A stretch of 64,000 nucleotides of DNA from contig DASXJR010000077.1 in assembly GCA_036497285.1 (NCBI GenBank), positions 23,963 to 87,962 of the forward strand. Reading direction: 5' to 3'. The position numbers were made by a program, and so were the translations under genes. The notes below the pieces were generated by a model that searched no databases, was not told the origin of the DNA, and saw nothing but the letters and a program-made list of their open reading frames with translations. The DNA comes from RYN-133 sp036497285. GTDB taxonomy: Bacteria > Actinomycetota > Actinomycetes > Mycobacteriales > Jatrophihabitantaceae. This document shows, one piece after another, positions 50,374-60,817 of this stretch (its first letter is position 1; every line of letters begins with the position of its first letter).

Positions 50374-51363
50374 GTGGATCCGGTTCGGCGCATTGTGGCG
50401 CGATCGGTGCGTCGGGGCGGGCACTGGTTGCGCCTGTTGCCGTTCCTGTTGCGCCGCACGGTCGCCAAGGCCTGGCAGGACCGGGTGCTCGGGCTGTCGG
50501 CCGAGGCCGCGTTCTGGCAGTTGCTGTCGTTGCCGTCGCTGTTCCTGGCCCTGGTCGCGACGCTGGGCTACGTCTCGCGGTGGTTCGGCTCCGGCACGGT
50601 CGACCGCACCGAAGCGCGCATCGAGACGACCCTCGACTCGGCGTTCAGCCACGAGGTGGTGCACCAGGTGATCCATCCGATGCTCAACGACGTTCTGCGG
50701 GACGGGCGCGCCGACATCATCAGCATCGGGTTCCTGATCGCCATATGGGCGGGGTCGTCGGCCACCGCCACCTTCGTCAACACGATCACAATCGCGTACG
50801 GCATGCGCGACCTGCGGGGCGCGGTGCGCAGCCGGTTGCTCGCACTGTGGTTGTTCCTCGGGTCGGTGGCCATCGGCGTTGTGGTGCTGCCGCTGCTGGT
50901 GCTCGGGCCGTCCGTACTGAAGCGGATCCTGCCGACCGGCACCCGCCACGCCCTCAGCGGCGTGATCGACAACGGGTACTACCCCACCGTGGTCGTGCTG
51001 TTGTTGATCGGGCTGACCACGCTGTACCACCTCGCGCCGCCGAAGCGGTTGCCCTGGCGCCGCGGGATTCCCGGCGCGGTACTGGCGATCCTCGTGTTCC
51101 TGGCCGGATCCGTCGGCCTGCGCACCTACATCACCGTGATCGTGTCGCACAACAGCGCGGCCTACGGCACCATCGCCGCGCCGATCGCCGCGCTGCTGTT
51201 CTTCTTCGTGCTCGCCATCGGCGTGCTCCTGGGTGCGGAGTTCAACGCCGCGATCGAGCTCTACAAGCCGGCCGAGCCGCGTAAACCACGCATCCTCAAC
51301 CCCAAGGACTGGCGTCACGTCCCGCCACCACCCGCGACCGACGGTGAGGACGTCGCGTCGTAG
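50374..51363 (+). CDS. YihY/virulence factor BrkB family membrane protein
   Basis: The 329-residue protein has six transmembrane helices in the YihY pattern: LGLSAEAAFWQLLSLPSLFL near the start, PMLNDVLRDG, IWAGSSATATFVNTI, and the late AAPIAALLFFFVLAIGVLLGAEFNAA segment. Members were once called ribonuclease BN, wrongly. The role may be in envelope or virulence; the substrate is unknown. GTG 50374 is taken as the start; no Shine-Dalgarno is visible. It is divergent from the helicase. Confidence 0.83.
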   Translation: MDPVRRIVARSVRRGGHWLRLLPFLLRRTVAKAWQDRVLGLSAEAAFWQLLSLPSLFLALVATLGYVSRWFGSGTVDRTEARIETTLDSAFSHEVVHQVIHPMLNDVLRDGRADIISIGFLIAIWAGSSATATFVNTITIAYGMRDLRGAVRSRLLALWLFLGSVAIGVVVLPLLVLGPSVLKRILPTGTRHALSGVIDNGYYPTVVVLLLIGLTTLYHLAPPKRLPWRRGIPGAVLAILVFLAGSVGLRTYITVIVSHNSAAYGTIAAPIAALLFFFVLAIGVLLGAEFNAAIELYKPAEPRKPRILNPKDWRHVPPPPATDGEDVAS

Positions 51364-51467
51364 ATCTCCTGCACTTCGGGCACACCGGCGGGTTGGGCTT
51401 CGGCGCCTTGGTCACCGGGAAGACCGCCCCGCCGATCGCTCGGACAACGCGTCCGGTTGCCGCCGGG

Positions 51468-51800
51468 TCAGCCGTCGACCACCCGGTCGTCGGTGCCGGA
51501 CGGCAAGGCTCGTTCGGTCGGGACGGCGATGTGGCCGAGCTCGGCCCGGCGACGCTTGGGCGGGCGGTCATTGGCGATCAGCACGGCACACCACGGCAAC
51601 ACGATGCCGGCGATCACGAAAACCAGTGCGACGTACAGCGAGATCTCGTAGGCGATGGCGGCGAGGAGCACGCAGACGGCGCGGGTGGCCATCATGATCG
51701 CGTACTTCTTCCTGCGCTTGTCGTACTCGTCGTCGGACCCTCGCGGAGCCGTCGTGATCAACGCAGGTTGATCGTCATGAGTACGGCGCATACGAACCAT
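51468..51800 (-). CDS. DUF3099 membrane protein
   Basis: The 110-residue protein has two hydrophobic helices (about 35-55 and 58-75) between a basic N-terminus (DDEYDKRRKKYAIMM) and a charged C-terminal tail (NDRPPKRRRAELG). The pattern matches DUF3099 of actinobacteria, of unknown function. ATG 51800 and ATG 51791 are both possible starts. It is divergent from the methyltransferase gene. Confidence 0.72.
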   Translation of the reverse strand: MVRMRRTHDDQPALITTAPRGSDDEYDKRRKKYAIMMATRAVCVLLAAIAYEISLYVALVFVIAGIVLPWCAVLIANDRPPKRRRAELGHIAVPTERALPSGTDDRVVDG

Positions 51801-51850
51801 AGAACCACTTAAGAAAGCGGCATTCGAGGTTCCGGACGAGGATGGTGACG

Positions 51851-53344
51851 ATGTACGACCCGATACTGGGCTACGCCTCACTGACGCTGCTGCAGCGTGC
51901 CATCGAGGGCTACACCGTCGACGCCGTCCACGATCTTCTCGGCCCGATCGGACGCGCGGCACACCAGCGTGGTGATCTGGCCGGGGTCGCTCGTGCACTG
52001 CCTGACGACGAGCCGCTGGCCACGCTCGTCCGGCTGTTCCTGCTGGGTGTTCCGGTCAGCGAGGCGGCCGCCCGTGCGGCGTTGTTGCCGCTCGACCTGA
52101 GCGCGGCAGCGCCCCTGATCGACACGTCCGGCGGTGAAGCTCGCGCCCGGTTGGAACTTCGCCCGTACGCCACCGACTCGGCCGGCCCGTGGTGGGTGCT
52201 GTCCGATTTCGGCTCGGACGTGCGCCCTGGCCCGCTCGCGTCCGATCACGTACTCGGCATCGGCGGCGCCTCGTTGACGCTCGCGCAGGCGACGCCGCGC
52301 CGCCCGGTCGACCGAGCGCTGGACGTGGGCACCGGATCGGGCGTGCAGGCGTTGCACGCCGGCACCCACGCCGAAACGGTGGTGGCGACCGACGTGAGCG
52401 ATCGGGCGCTGCGCCTGGCGGCGACGGGAGCGTGGCTGTCCGGGCAGACCTGGGAGCTGCGCGCCGGGTCGCTGCTCGAACCGGTGACCAGCGAGCTGTT
52501 CGACCTGATCGTCGCCAATCCGCCGTTCGTCGTCTCACCCGGCTTCGACCGGAGCGGCGACGGCTTCGACTACCGCGACAGCGGCCTGACAGGCGACGCG
52601 GCGAGCGCGGTGCTGGTCGGCGGCATCCCGTCACGGCTCACCGCCGACGGCACCGCCTCGTTGCTCGGCAACTGGATCATCCCGGCTGACGGCGACTGGA
52701 GTGGGCGTGTCGAGTCGTGGTTTCCGGAGCTCGGCTGCGACGCCTGGGTGTGGCAGCGCGAAGTCGTGGAGCCCGGCGCGTACGTCACGATGTGGCTGCG
52801 CGATGCCGGTGAGACACCGGGCACGCCGCGGTGGGTCGAGCGCTACGGCCGGTGGTGCGATTGGTTCGACGCGAACGAGGTGGCCGCACTCGGGATGGGT
52901 CTGATCACGATCTGGCGCGCCACCGGCACCTCGGCACAGGTCCACTGCGAGGACGTCCCGCAGGCGGTCGAGCAACCGGCCGGCGCTCATCTGTGGGGCT
53001 GGATCGCCCGCCGCCGTTGGCTCGGTGCGCACGACGACGCGGCGCTGCTCGCCGCCCGGCCGCGGCACGCGGACGGGCTCGTGCTGACCCGTCGCGAAAC
53101 GCTGCGCGAGCAGGGCTGGACGGAGACGTTCACGCAACTCCGGCTATCGCACGCGATGCGGTGGGAGGTCGAGGCCGACGAAGCGATCTCCGGACTGGTC
53201 GCTGCCTGCGACGGCGCCACGCCACTCGGTGTCGTGCTCGACGTGCTCGCGGCCGCCACCGGCGCGTCGAGCGACGCCGTGGCCGGCGCCGCCCTGCCGG
53301 TCGTCCGCGATCTGATCGCCCGCGGTTTCCTGGAGGTGCCGTGA
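51851..53344 (+). CDS. HemK-like N5-type methyltransferase
   Basis: The 497-residue protein has an N-terminal domain of about 140 residues, a Rossmann SAM-binding core with ALDVGTGSGVQALH and the NPPF motif typical of N5-glutamine methyltransferases (HemK/PrmC group), and a C-terminal region of about 200 residues. Members methylate glutamine or asparagine of proteins, or nucleic acids; the target is unknown. GAGG 9 nt upstream supports ATG 51851, although an ATG 9 bp earlier is in frame. Its stop overlaps the start of dtd (GTGA). Confidence 0.8.
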   Translation: MYDPILGYASLTLLQRAIEGYTVDAVHDLLGPIGRAAHQRGDLAGVARALPDDEPLATLVRLFLLGVPVSEAAARAALLPLDLSAAAPLIDTSGGEARARLELRPYATDSAGPWWVLSDFGSDVRPGPLASDHVLGIGGASLTLAQATPRRPVDRALDVGTGSGVQALHAGTHAETVVATDVSDRALRLAATGAWLSGQTWELRAGSLLEPVTSELFDLIVANPPFVVSPGFDRSGDGFDYRDSGLTGDAASAVLVGGIPSRLTADGTASLLGNWIIPADGDWSGRVESWFPELGCDAWVWQREVVEPGAYVTMWLRDAGETPGTPRWVERYGRWCDWFDANEVAALGMGLITIWRATGTSAQVHCEDVPQAVEQPAGAHLWGWIARRRWLGAHDDAALLAARPRHADGLVLTRRETLREQGWTETFTQLRLSHAMRWEVEADEAISGLVAACDGATPLGVVLDVLAAATGASSDAVAGAALPVVRDLIARGFLEVP

Positions 53345-53769
53345 GAGCCGTCGTGCAGCGGGTGACGAGGGCGTCCGTGACCGTCGATGACGAGATCGTC
53401 GGCCAGATCGGCGCCGGGCTGGTGGTGCTCGTCGGGGTGGGTCACGACGACGATGCGGCCGCGGCGGCAGCCCTCGCTCGGAAGGTCCACGGGCTGCGGG
53501 TGCTGCGCGACGAACTGAGCCTGGCCGACCGCCCCGACGACACCGCGGCGCTCGTTGTGAGCCAATTCACCCTCTATGGCGACGCGCGCAGAGGTCGGCG
53601 CCCCAGCTGGACCGCGGCCGCACCCGGCAAGCTCGCCGAACCCCTCGTCGACGCAGTCGTGGCAACCTAGCGCGATCTGGGTACTTCAGTCCAGACCGGA
53701 CGTTTCGGTGCAGACATGCGCCTTTCGCTCGTCAATGACGGGCCCGTCACGGTGCTGCTGGAATTCTGA
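53341..53769 (+). pseudogene. dtd: D-aminoacyl-tRNA deacylase interrupted by an in-frame TAG
   Basis: DTD removes D-amino acids from tRNA. The first 109 residues (VVQRVTRASVTVDD, LVVSQFTLYGDARRGRRPSW) are followed by TAG at 53668-53670, but the same frame continues for 32 residues with the exact family C-terminus VQTGRFGADM and NDGPVT (residues 132-137), stopping at TGA 53767-53769. The family's conserved leucine aligns with the TAG, so one base change (TTG to TAG) would explain it. A truncated protein would lack the NxGPxT motif needed for chiral rejection. Alternatives are readthrough or a sequencing error. Confidence 0.8.
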
Positions 53770-53815
53770 CCGAACCTGAGCAGGCGTTTAGCCGTCGGCT
53801 GTGGATCGCCGTTCC

Positions 53816-53844
53816 GGGAACACAGAAGGGGCTCCGACACGTTG
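53816..53844 (+). promoter_or_regulatory. ECF-sigma (SigH/SigR-type) promoter upstream of sigB
   Basis: GGGAACA at 53816-53822, a 17-bp spacer and CGTTG at 53840-53844 match the consensus GGGAAYA-N17-CGTT for SigH/SigE-type promoters. The -35 overlaps the palindrome GTTCCGGGAAC (53811-53821). sigB starts 64 bp downstream. In mycobacteria sigB is transcribed by SigE and SigH from such promoters. Confidence 0.6.
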
Positions 53845-53908
53845 TCTAGGTGAACCCGAAACAGCCCGTCATCGAAAGAACTGATGGTGGAGGTTTCCGA
53901 CATCCGGG

Positions 53909-55132
53909 GTGGTTGAAAAGATCGTGACTGCAACATCCAAGACAACAACTAAGACGGCGACCAAGATGGCGAGCAAGCCGGTGGCGCAGAGCCGCACGGC
54001 CAGCCGTCCTGCCCACCGCGCCGCACGAACCACTACCCGCACCCCCGCGACCACCGCACGCGCGAAGAGCCGCCGCAGCACCAAGCCCGTGGCGGAGGAG
54101 CAGACGTCCGCCGTTGCGGTGCTCACCGAGGCCGCCACCACAACCGACGTGAACCAGACCCCCGACGTGCCCGCTGCGAAGCCGACGCCGACGGCCGCGG
54201 ACCTTGACGAGGTAGCGGCCTCGGCCGACCTGGTCCGCGTCTACCTCAACGAGATCGGCAAGGTTGCGCTGCTGACCGCGGCCGACGAGGTCGAACTGTC
54301 CAAGCGCATCGAGGCGGGCCTCTACGCGGAGCACCTCCTCAGCTCGAACAACAGCTTCAGCCCGGCTCGCCGGCGCGACATGCGCCTGGTCGTCGCAGAC
54401 GGTGGGCGCGCCAAGGACCACCTGCTGCGCGCCAACCTGCGCCTGGTCGTGTCGCTGGCCAAGCGCTACACCGGCCACGGCATGCCGTTCCTCGACCTGA
54501 TCCAGGAAGGCAACCTGGGTCTGATCCGCGCGGTCGAGAAGTTCGACTACACCAAGGGCTTCAAGTTCTCGACCTACGCGACCTGGTGGATCCGGCAGGC
54601 GATCAGCCGGGCGATGGCCGACCAGTCGCGCACCATCCGGCTGCCGGTGCACCTCGTCGAGCAGGTCAACAAGATGCAGCGCGTGCGGCGCGAGCTGAAC
54701 CAGACGCTCGGACGCGAGGCGACCCACGCCGAGATCGCGCACGAACTGGACATCACCGAGGAGCGCATCCGCGAGCTGATCGACCTCTCGCGCGATCTGG
54801 TCAGCCTGGACCAGGCGGTGGGTACCGACGACGATGCGTCGCTGGGCGATTTCATCGCGGACAAGCGCAGCAGCAGCGAGGCCGAGGAGACGGTCGAGGC
54901 CGAGCTGATGCGACGCCAGCTCAGCGAGGTGCTCGACACTCTCGAGGCCCGTGAGGCCGCGGTGGTCCGGATGCGGTACGGGCTGGACGGCGTGCAGCCG
55001 AAGACGCTGGACGAGATCGGCCGCGCATTCAAGCTGTCGCGGGAGCGGATCCGGCAGATCGAGCGCGAGACGATGGCCAAGCTGCGCCACCCCTCGCGTG
55101 CCCAGATTCTTCGGGACTACCTGGACGAATAG
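53909..55132 (+). CDS. sigB: Group 2 (SigB-type) RNA polymerase sigma factor
   Basis: The 407-residue factor has a Thr/Lys/Arg-rich N-terminal arm (1-90) and conserved regions 1.2-4: VRVYLNEIGKVALLT, MPFLDLIQEGNLGL, FKFSTYATWWIRQAISR, and SRERIRQIERETMAKLRHPS. It is a non-essential-type sigma very similar to SigA, located before ideR as in M. tuberculosis (Rv2710-Rv2711). GTG 53909 is preceded by GGAGG at 53889-53893 (15 nt away) and by an ECF-type promoter. ideR follows 18 bp after the stop. Confidence 0.93.
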   Translation: MVEKIVTATSKTTTKTATKMASKPVAQSRTASRPAHRAARTTTRTPATTARAKSRRSTKPVAEEQTSAVAVLTEAATTTDVNQTPDVPAAKPTPTAADLDEVAASADLVRVYLNEIGKVALLTAADEVELSKRIEAGLYAEHLLSSNNSFSPARRRDMRLVVADGGRAKDHLLRANLRLVVSLAKRYTGHGMPFLDLIQEGNLGLIRAVEKFDYTKGFKFSTYATWWIRQAISRAMADQSRTIRLPVHLVEQVNKMQRVRRELNQTLGREATHAEIAHELDITEERIRELIDLSRDLVSLDQAVGTDDDASLGDFIADKRSSSEAEETVEAELMRRQLSEVLDTLEAREAAVVRMRYGLDGVQPKTLDEIGRAFKLSRERIRQIERETMAKLRHPSRAQILRDYLDE

Positions 55133-55138
55133 TCCGCC

Positions 55139-55144
55139 TAGGAT
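55139..55144 (+). promoter_or_regulatory. -10 element for a leaderless ideR transcript
   Basis: TAGGAT at 55139-55144 ends 6 nt before the ideR GTG, inside the 18-bp gap after sigB. This would let ideR be expressed separately from sigB. Confidence 0.5.
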
Positions 55145-55150
55145 CAAGGC

Positions 55151-55849
55151 GTGTCACACCACAGCGACCTCATCGACACCACCGAGATGTATCTGCGGAC
55201 GGTGTACGAACTGGAGGAGGAGGGGGTCGTCCCGCTGCGCGCCCGCATCGCCGAGCGCCTCGGGCAGAGCGGCCCCACCGTGAGCCAGACGGTCGCCAGG
55301 ATGGAGCGCGACGGCCTGGTCCACGTGGCCGACGACCGGCACCTCGAGCTGACCGACAAGGGCCGGCACGAGGCGGTCGGGGTGATGCGCAAGCACCGGC
55401 TGGCCGAGCGCCTGCTCGTGGATGTGATCGGCCTCGACTGGGAGGACGTGCACATCGAGGCGTGCCGCTGGGAACACGTGATGAGCGAGGCCGTCGAGCG
55501 TCGCATCGTCGCGATGCTGGACAAGCCACTGGTGTGCCCGCACGGCAACCCGATCCCCGGTCTGGACGACCTCGGGCTGCCGTTCGGCGCCACCGATGAC
55601 CACGGCGAGCTGGTGACGCTCACCTACGCCGCGCTGCACGGCAGCGGGGCACCCGTGGTCGTCGAGCGGATCAGCGAGCAGCTGCAGTCCGACGCGGCGT
55701 TGTTGCACCAGCTCAGCGACGCCGGGCTGCGCCCGGGACACCGAGTCTGCTCGGCAACCGCGGGGTCGGGCGTCGAGGTCTGGACCGACGGCGAGCGCAC
55801 CGCGCTTCCGCGCGACGTCAGCGACCACGTCTTCGTCAAGATGAGCTGA
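55151..55849 (+). CDS. ideR: Iron-dependent regulator (DtxR/IdeR family)
   Basis: The 232-residue repressor binds iron(II) and then DNA, repressing iron uptake. It has an N-terminal winged helix (GQSGPTVSQTVARMERDGL), the metal ligands M13, H82, E86, H101, C105, E108 and H109 at exact DtxR offsets (+3), and a C-terminal SH3-like domain (about 155-225). It lies 18 bp after sigB with its own possible -10 (TAGGAT). The DtxR pattern distinguishes it from the manganese-type MntR. Confidence 0.93.
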   Translation: MSHHSDLIDTTEMYLRTVYELEEEGVVPLRARIAERLGQSGPTVSQTVARMERDGLVHVADDRHLELTDKGRHEAVGVMRKHRLAERLLVDVIGLDWEDVHIEACRWEHVMSEAVERRIVAMLDKPLVCPHGNPIPGLDDLGLPFGATDDHGELVTLTYAALHGSGAPVVVERISEQLQSDAALLHQLSDAGLRPGHRVCSATAGSGVEVWTDGERTALPRDVSDHVFVKMS

Positions 55850-55951
55850 CCGACTCGGTAACATCGTCGCCGACCGCGAGCCATCGTCGCCTCGGGTACC
55901 GACCGCTGACCGCCGCGGCGCCACCGCGCCGCTCCGGCTGAGAGGGCCAAG

Positions 55952-57418
<1,467 letters not shown>

Positions 57419-58672
57419 CCGGCCGCGGCTTCGCGCCGGTTGCGGCCGCCCGTGCGGCTCGACTCGACCCGCGCAGGCGCGGCAGCCGGCGCGGGTCGAT
57501 CGCATTGCTGATCGCGGCGAGGACGAGATCGGCGGCACTGTATTCGGGATCGCTGTCGAGCGCCCGCAGCGCGGCTATGTTCGCCAGCGCACCGTTGCCC
57601 GCGCGGTAGCTGGCCCAGGCGAACAGGAACAGTGGAGCGGCGTCGTAGGGCGGCGGCAGCGTCGTTGCCAGTCGCCGCCACAGCACCCGCCCGTCGATCC
57701 GCTCGTCGTCGATGCCCATCCACACCGGGTCGCGCACGTCGTAGCGCCGCAGCGCCACCCCGAAACGCGCCACCTGCGCCGGGTCGAGGTCGGGATCCGC
57801 GCCGGGCTCGTCCCACACCCGCGCCGCTGCGAACATCGCCCGGACGTCCGATCGGTTCACACGCGGCATCGTGTCGGCCACGATCGCCGCAACCGCCGTG
57901 CGCTCGGCGTCGCGGATCGCGTCCGTGAGTCGCGGCGAGTCCCGCTCGTCGGTCGGTGCGAACGTGTCGATCAGGCTGCCGCGGTCCGGCAACGCGACCA
58001 TGCCCGCGAAGGCGGCCTCGGCTGCGATCACCGAGCCGCTCTCGAGCCGGCGGCCCTCCGGCGGGCAGCAGTCCGGGTTCTCGCAGTCGTAGGACCAGAG
58101 CCGCCCGCGGCTGACCAGCGCCACATCGTCGGCCGCGGCACCGAGCTCCTCGACGACCCGGTGCACCGCCGCGGCGAGATCGCAGTGGACCAGCGCGCCG
58201 TCCCGGCCTGGCGGCAACGAGGCGTCAGGGTGGGCTTCGCCGTCGTCGTAGACGATGGCGACGAACTTCGTGACACCACTGCGCACCATGGCCGCAACCG
58301 TTCGCGGCAGCACTCCTGGGTCAGCCGAGTCGGCCAAGTCGTCCAGGTCGATGCGTGCCGTGACCGTGACCCGTTTACGCTCGAGCCCCACGAGCACCAG
58401 GCTGCGGCTGGGATGGAACCCGAGCAGGTACGGCACGGCCTGGGCGAGATCGCCCGGCCCGCGGACCTTCAGCAGTGGCGGCTCGGCGCAGTCGGTGTCG
58501 CTCGTCATGCAACAACGGTGGCTGCCCGGGCCGTACCCGGCAGTCGGTCCGACGCGATTGTGGACGGCTGCGGCCGATGTGGATCGATCCGGGTGGACTG
58601 TCGCCGCGATGTGCTATTGCGCGCCGAGGCGCGTCCAGCCCCCGACATCCGGCCGTTCGGAACGAGCCCGGC

Positions 58673-59320
58673 TCAGCCGAGCGTGCCGGCCCGCCATTGT
58701 CCGGCTGCGGCCGCCAGATCGGCAGCGGCCTTCTCGTTGCGCTCGGCGAGCGCCTGCTCCTGCTCGCAAGTCTCCGGGTCGACCGAATCTGCCAGCTCAC
58801 GCCGCCCGACCGCCACCACGCGGAAGGTCGCCGCGGCGCGCTCCAGCGCGACGGCGAGGTCGCCGCGGTACACCCCCGCCAGGATCGAATCGGCCACCGC
58901 GCGCACCGCCTCGCAGTCGCCGGGATCAGCGACGCCGGCAACGGCGGCATCGGCCGGCGCGTAAGGGGCGCCCGCGCGCCACAGCAGGCTCACGTGCTCG
59001 GAACTGTCGTGGAACCACTGCCGGAGCAGATACAGCGCCCACAGCGCCCCGGGCAGGCTCACCGGGTCGCTGTCCTGCCACAATGCGCCGAGGGTGTCGA
59101 TGCCCACCCGGTCGACCAAGCCGACGAACACGTCACCGCCCGAGTCGACGTCAGACCCACCCGACTCGTCCGCCTGCCGCCCCGCGCGCACTACGAGCGC
59201 CGCCGTCGCCGCGGCAACCTCCGCGCGCGAGCTCGGCGTCACCCCGCCCGCGGCGTCGATGAAGCCCGTCAGGTCGGCGTACGGCGCCGGCCGGTGCGGG
59301 CGACGAGACGGCTTGTCCAC
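58673..59320 (-). CDS. Conserved actinobacterial protein of unknown function
   Basis: The 215-residue helical protein contains GALWALYLLRQWFHD, a repeated YRGDLAVALERAA segment and a Glu-rich C-terminal helix (about 190-215). I recognise the pattern from other actinobacterial genomes but know no function; related proteins often lie beside DUF4192. TATCGT (minus strand, 59332-59327) ends 6 nt before the GTG, suggesting a leaderless transcript. It is divergent from the Nudix gene. Confidence 0.6.
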   Translation of the reverse strand: MDKPSRRPHRPAPYADLTGFIDAAGGVTPSSRAEVAAATAALVVRAGRQADESGGSDVDSGGDVFVGLVDRVGIDTLGALWQDSDPVSLPGALWALYLLRQWFHDSSEHVSLLWRAGAPYAPADAAVAGVADPGDCEAVRAVADSILAGVYRGDLAVALERAAATFRVVAVGRRELADSVDPETCEQEQALAERNEKAAADLAAAAGQWRAGTLG

Positions 59321-59326
59321 GCGTCC

Positions 59327-59332
59327 ACGATA
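59327..59332 (-). promoter_or_regulatory. -10 element of the unknown gene at 58673-59320
   Basis: TATCGT on the minus strand ends 6 nt before GTG 59320. Confidence 0.45.
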
Positions 59333-59536
59333 GCGACGTCTCCCGGCGCGCCACGAGCATCCGGCGGGCCACGCCGAAGCGATCCACATGCGGCGCGGCG
59401 CGCTCCGGCGGACGGTACCGTGGAGGCCGACGCCGACCCGTTCATGGCCCCCGGTCCCACATTTGCCGCCGAGAGCGGCCTTCCGCCGAGAGGCGACCTG
59501 GCGGGTCGGCGTCGATAACGACCAGCGAGGAAATCC

Positions 59537-59995
59537 ATGAGCGGTGACGGCAACGGCTGGGTGATCTGCAGCCGCGGTCACCGGCACTGGGGCCGCTTCG
59601 GCGCGGCCGGGATCCTCGTCACCGACGGCGCCCGGGTGTTGTTGCAGCACCGCGCGCCGTGGACGCACGAGGGCGGCACCTGGGCGTTGCCGGGCGGGGC
59701 CAGGGACAGCCACGAGGACGCGGTCGCTGCCGCCCTGCGGGAGGCCGTCGAGGAGACCACCCTCGACCCCGCCCACGTCGTGACGTTCGGCGAATGGGTC
59801 GACGAACACGGCGGGTGGTCCTACACCACAGTGCTTGCCCACACTGCTGTGCTCACCGAGCCGGCCCCGGCCAACGCCGAGAGCGTCGCAGTGCGCTGGT
59901 GGGGCCTCGACGAGGTCGCCGGCCTCGACCTGCACGCCGGTTTCGCCGCCGCGTGGCCGCACCTGCGCGATCGGCTCGTACAGCGCGAGCGGTAG
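59537..59995 (+). CDS. Nudix hydrolase
   Basis: The 152-residue protein has a complete Nudix box GGARDSHEDAVAAALREAVEE (about 54-74), in which the REAVEE segment provides the metal-binding glutamates. It hydrolyses nucleoside diphosphates linked to another group; substrate unknown (the MutT-like pattern is possible). CGAGGAA lies about 6 nt before the ATG. YaaA follows 11 bp after the stop. Confidence 0.88.
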   Translation: MSGDGNGWVICSRGHRHWGRFGAAGILVTDGARVLLQHRAPWTHEGGTWALPGGARDSHEDAVAAALREAVEETTLDPAHVVTFGEWVDEHGGWSYTTVLAHTAVLTEPAPANAESVAVRWWGLDEVAGLDLHAGFAAAWPHLRDRLVQRER

Positions 59996-59998
59996 CCT
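59993..59998 (+). promoter_or_regulatory. -10 element of yaaA
   Basis: TAGCCT ends 8 nt before GTG 60007 and overlaps the Nudix stop codon; co-transcription from the Nudix promoter remains possible. Confidence 0.35.
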
Positions 59999-60006
59999 CC
60001 CGCGTC

Positions 60007-60783
60007 GTGCGCGTGCTGCTGCCCCCGAGCGAGGCCAAGCATCCTGGTGGCCGCGGCCGCGCGGTGTCGAACCGCCCGGACCACCCGCTGCTCGGTGCCG
60101 CACGAGGCCAGGCCCTCGACGCGCTCGAGCGGCTGCTGGCCGTTCCACGGGACGACGCGGCAATCGCGTTGCTGTTGCCGCCGGCCGCTGTCGACGACGC
60201 GTTGCGCGCCAACGCGGCGGTGCGGACGAGCGGCACCTTGCCCGCGCTCAAGCGCTACGCCGGAGTTGTGTACGAAGGGCTGGCCGCAGCCGGGCTGGAC
60301 GATGCCGCCGAACGCCTGGCCCGCCGCAGTCTGCTCGTGTTCTCGGGGTTGTTCGGCGTGGTCCGCGGCGACGAGCCGGTGCCGAACTACCGGGTGCCGG
60401 CGAAGGCCGTGCTGCCCGGCGTAGGGGTCGCGGGCACGTTCTGGCGGCCCGTCCTCGACGCCGCCATGCCGCAATTGCTCGACCGCGGCCTGATCGTGGA
60501 TCTGCGCTCGTCCGACTACGCGGCGATGTGGCGCCCGCGCGGCGAACTCGCCGGCCGGACCGTGCGGGTGCGCGTGCTGTCGCCGCTGCCCGCGGGTGGG
60601 CTGGGCGTGGTCAGCTACCCGAGCAAATTCGCCAAGGGCCGGCTCGCCGGGGCTCTGCTGCGCCGGGAGTCGTCCGGGACCCGAGTGCGCACCGCCGCCG
60701 ACGTCGCGGCGGCGTGGCTCGACGACGGTGGCCCGCACGCGGAGGTCGAACGTGACGACCTCGTCATCATGCACACCCGGTGA
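60007..60783 (+). CDS. yaaA: YaaA-like peroxide stress protein
   Basis: The 258-residue protein belongs to the YaaA (UPF0246) family, which limits iron-dependent damage from hydrogen peroxide in E. coli. The conserved start VRVLLPPSEAKHPGG, LALKRYAGVVYEGL-like segment LKRYAGVVYEGLAAAG and LSPLPAGGLGVVSYPSKFAKG are present. GTG 60007 is used. TAGCCT (59993-59998) ends 8 nt upstream, overlapping the Nudix stop. A VOC-like gene follows. Confidence 0.82.
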   Translation: MRVLLPPSEAKHPGGRGRAVSNRPDHPLLGAARGQALDALERLLAVPRDDAAIALLLPPAAVDDALRANAAVRTSGTLPALKRYAGVVYEGLAAAGLDDAAERLARRSLLVFSGLFGVVRGDEPVPNYRVPAKAVLPGVGVAGTFWRPVLDAAMPQLLDRGLIVDLRSSDYAAMWRPRGELAGRTVRVRVLSPLPAGGLGVVSYPSKFAKGRLAGALLRRESSGTRVRTAADVAAAWLDDGGPHAEVERDDLVIMHTR

Positions 60784-60817
60784 CCGGCGTGATGAGCCGG
60801 TGGGCGACGATGTCCGC

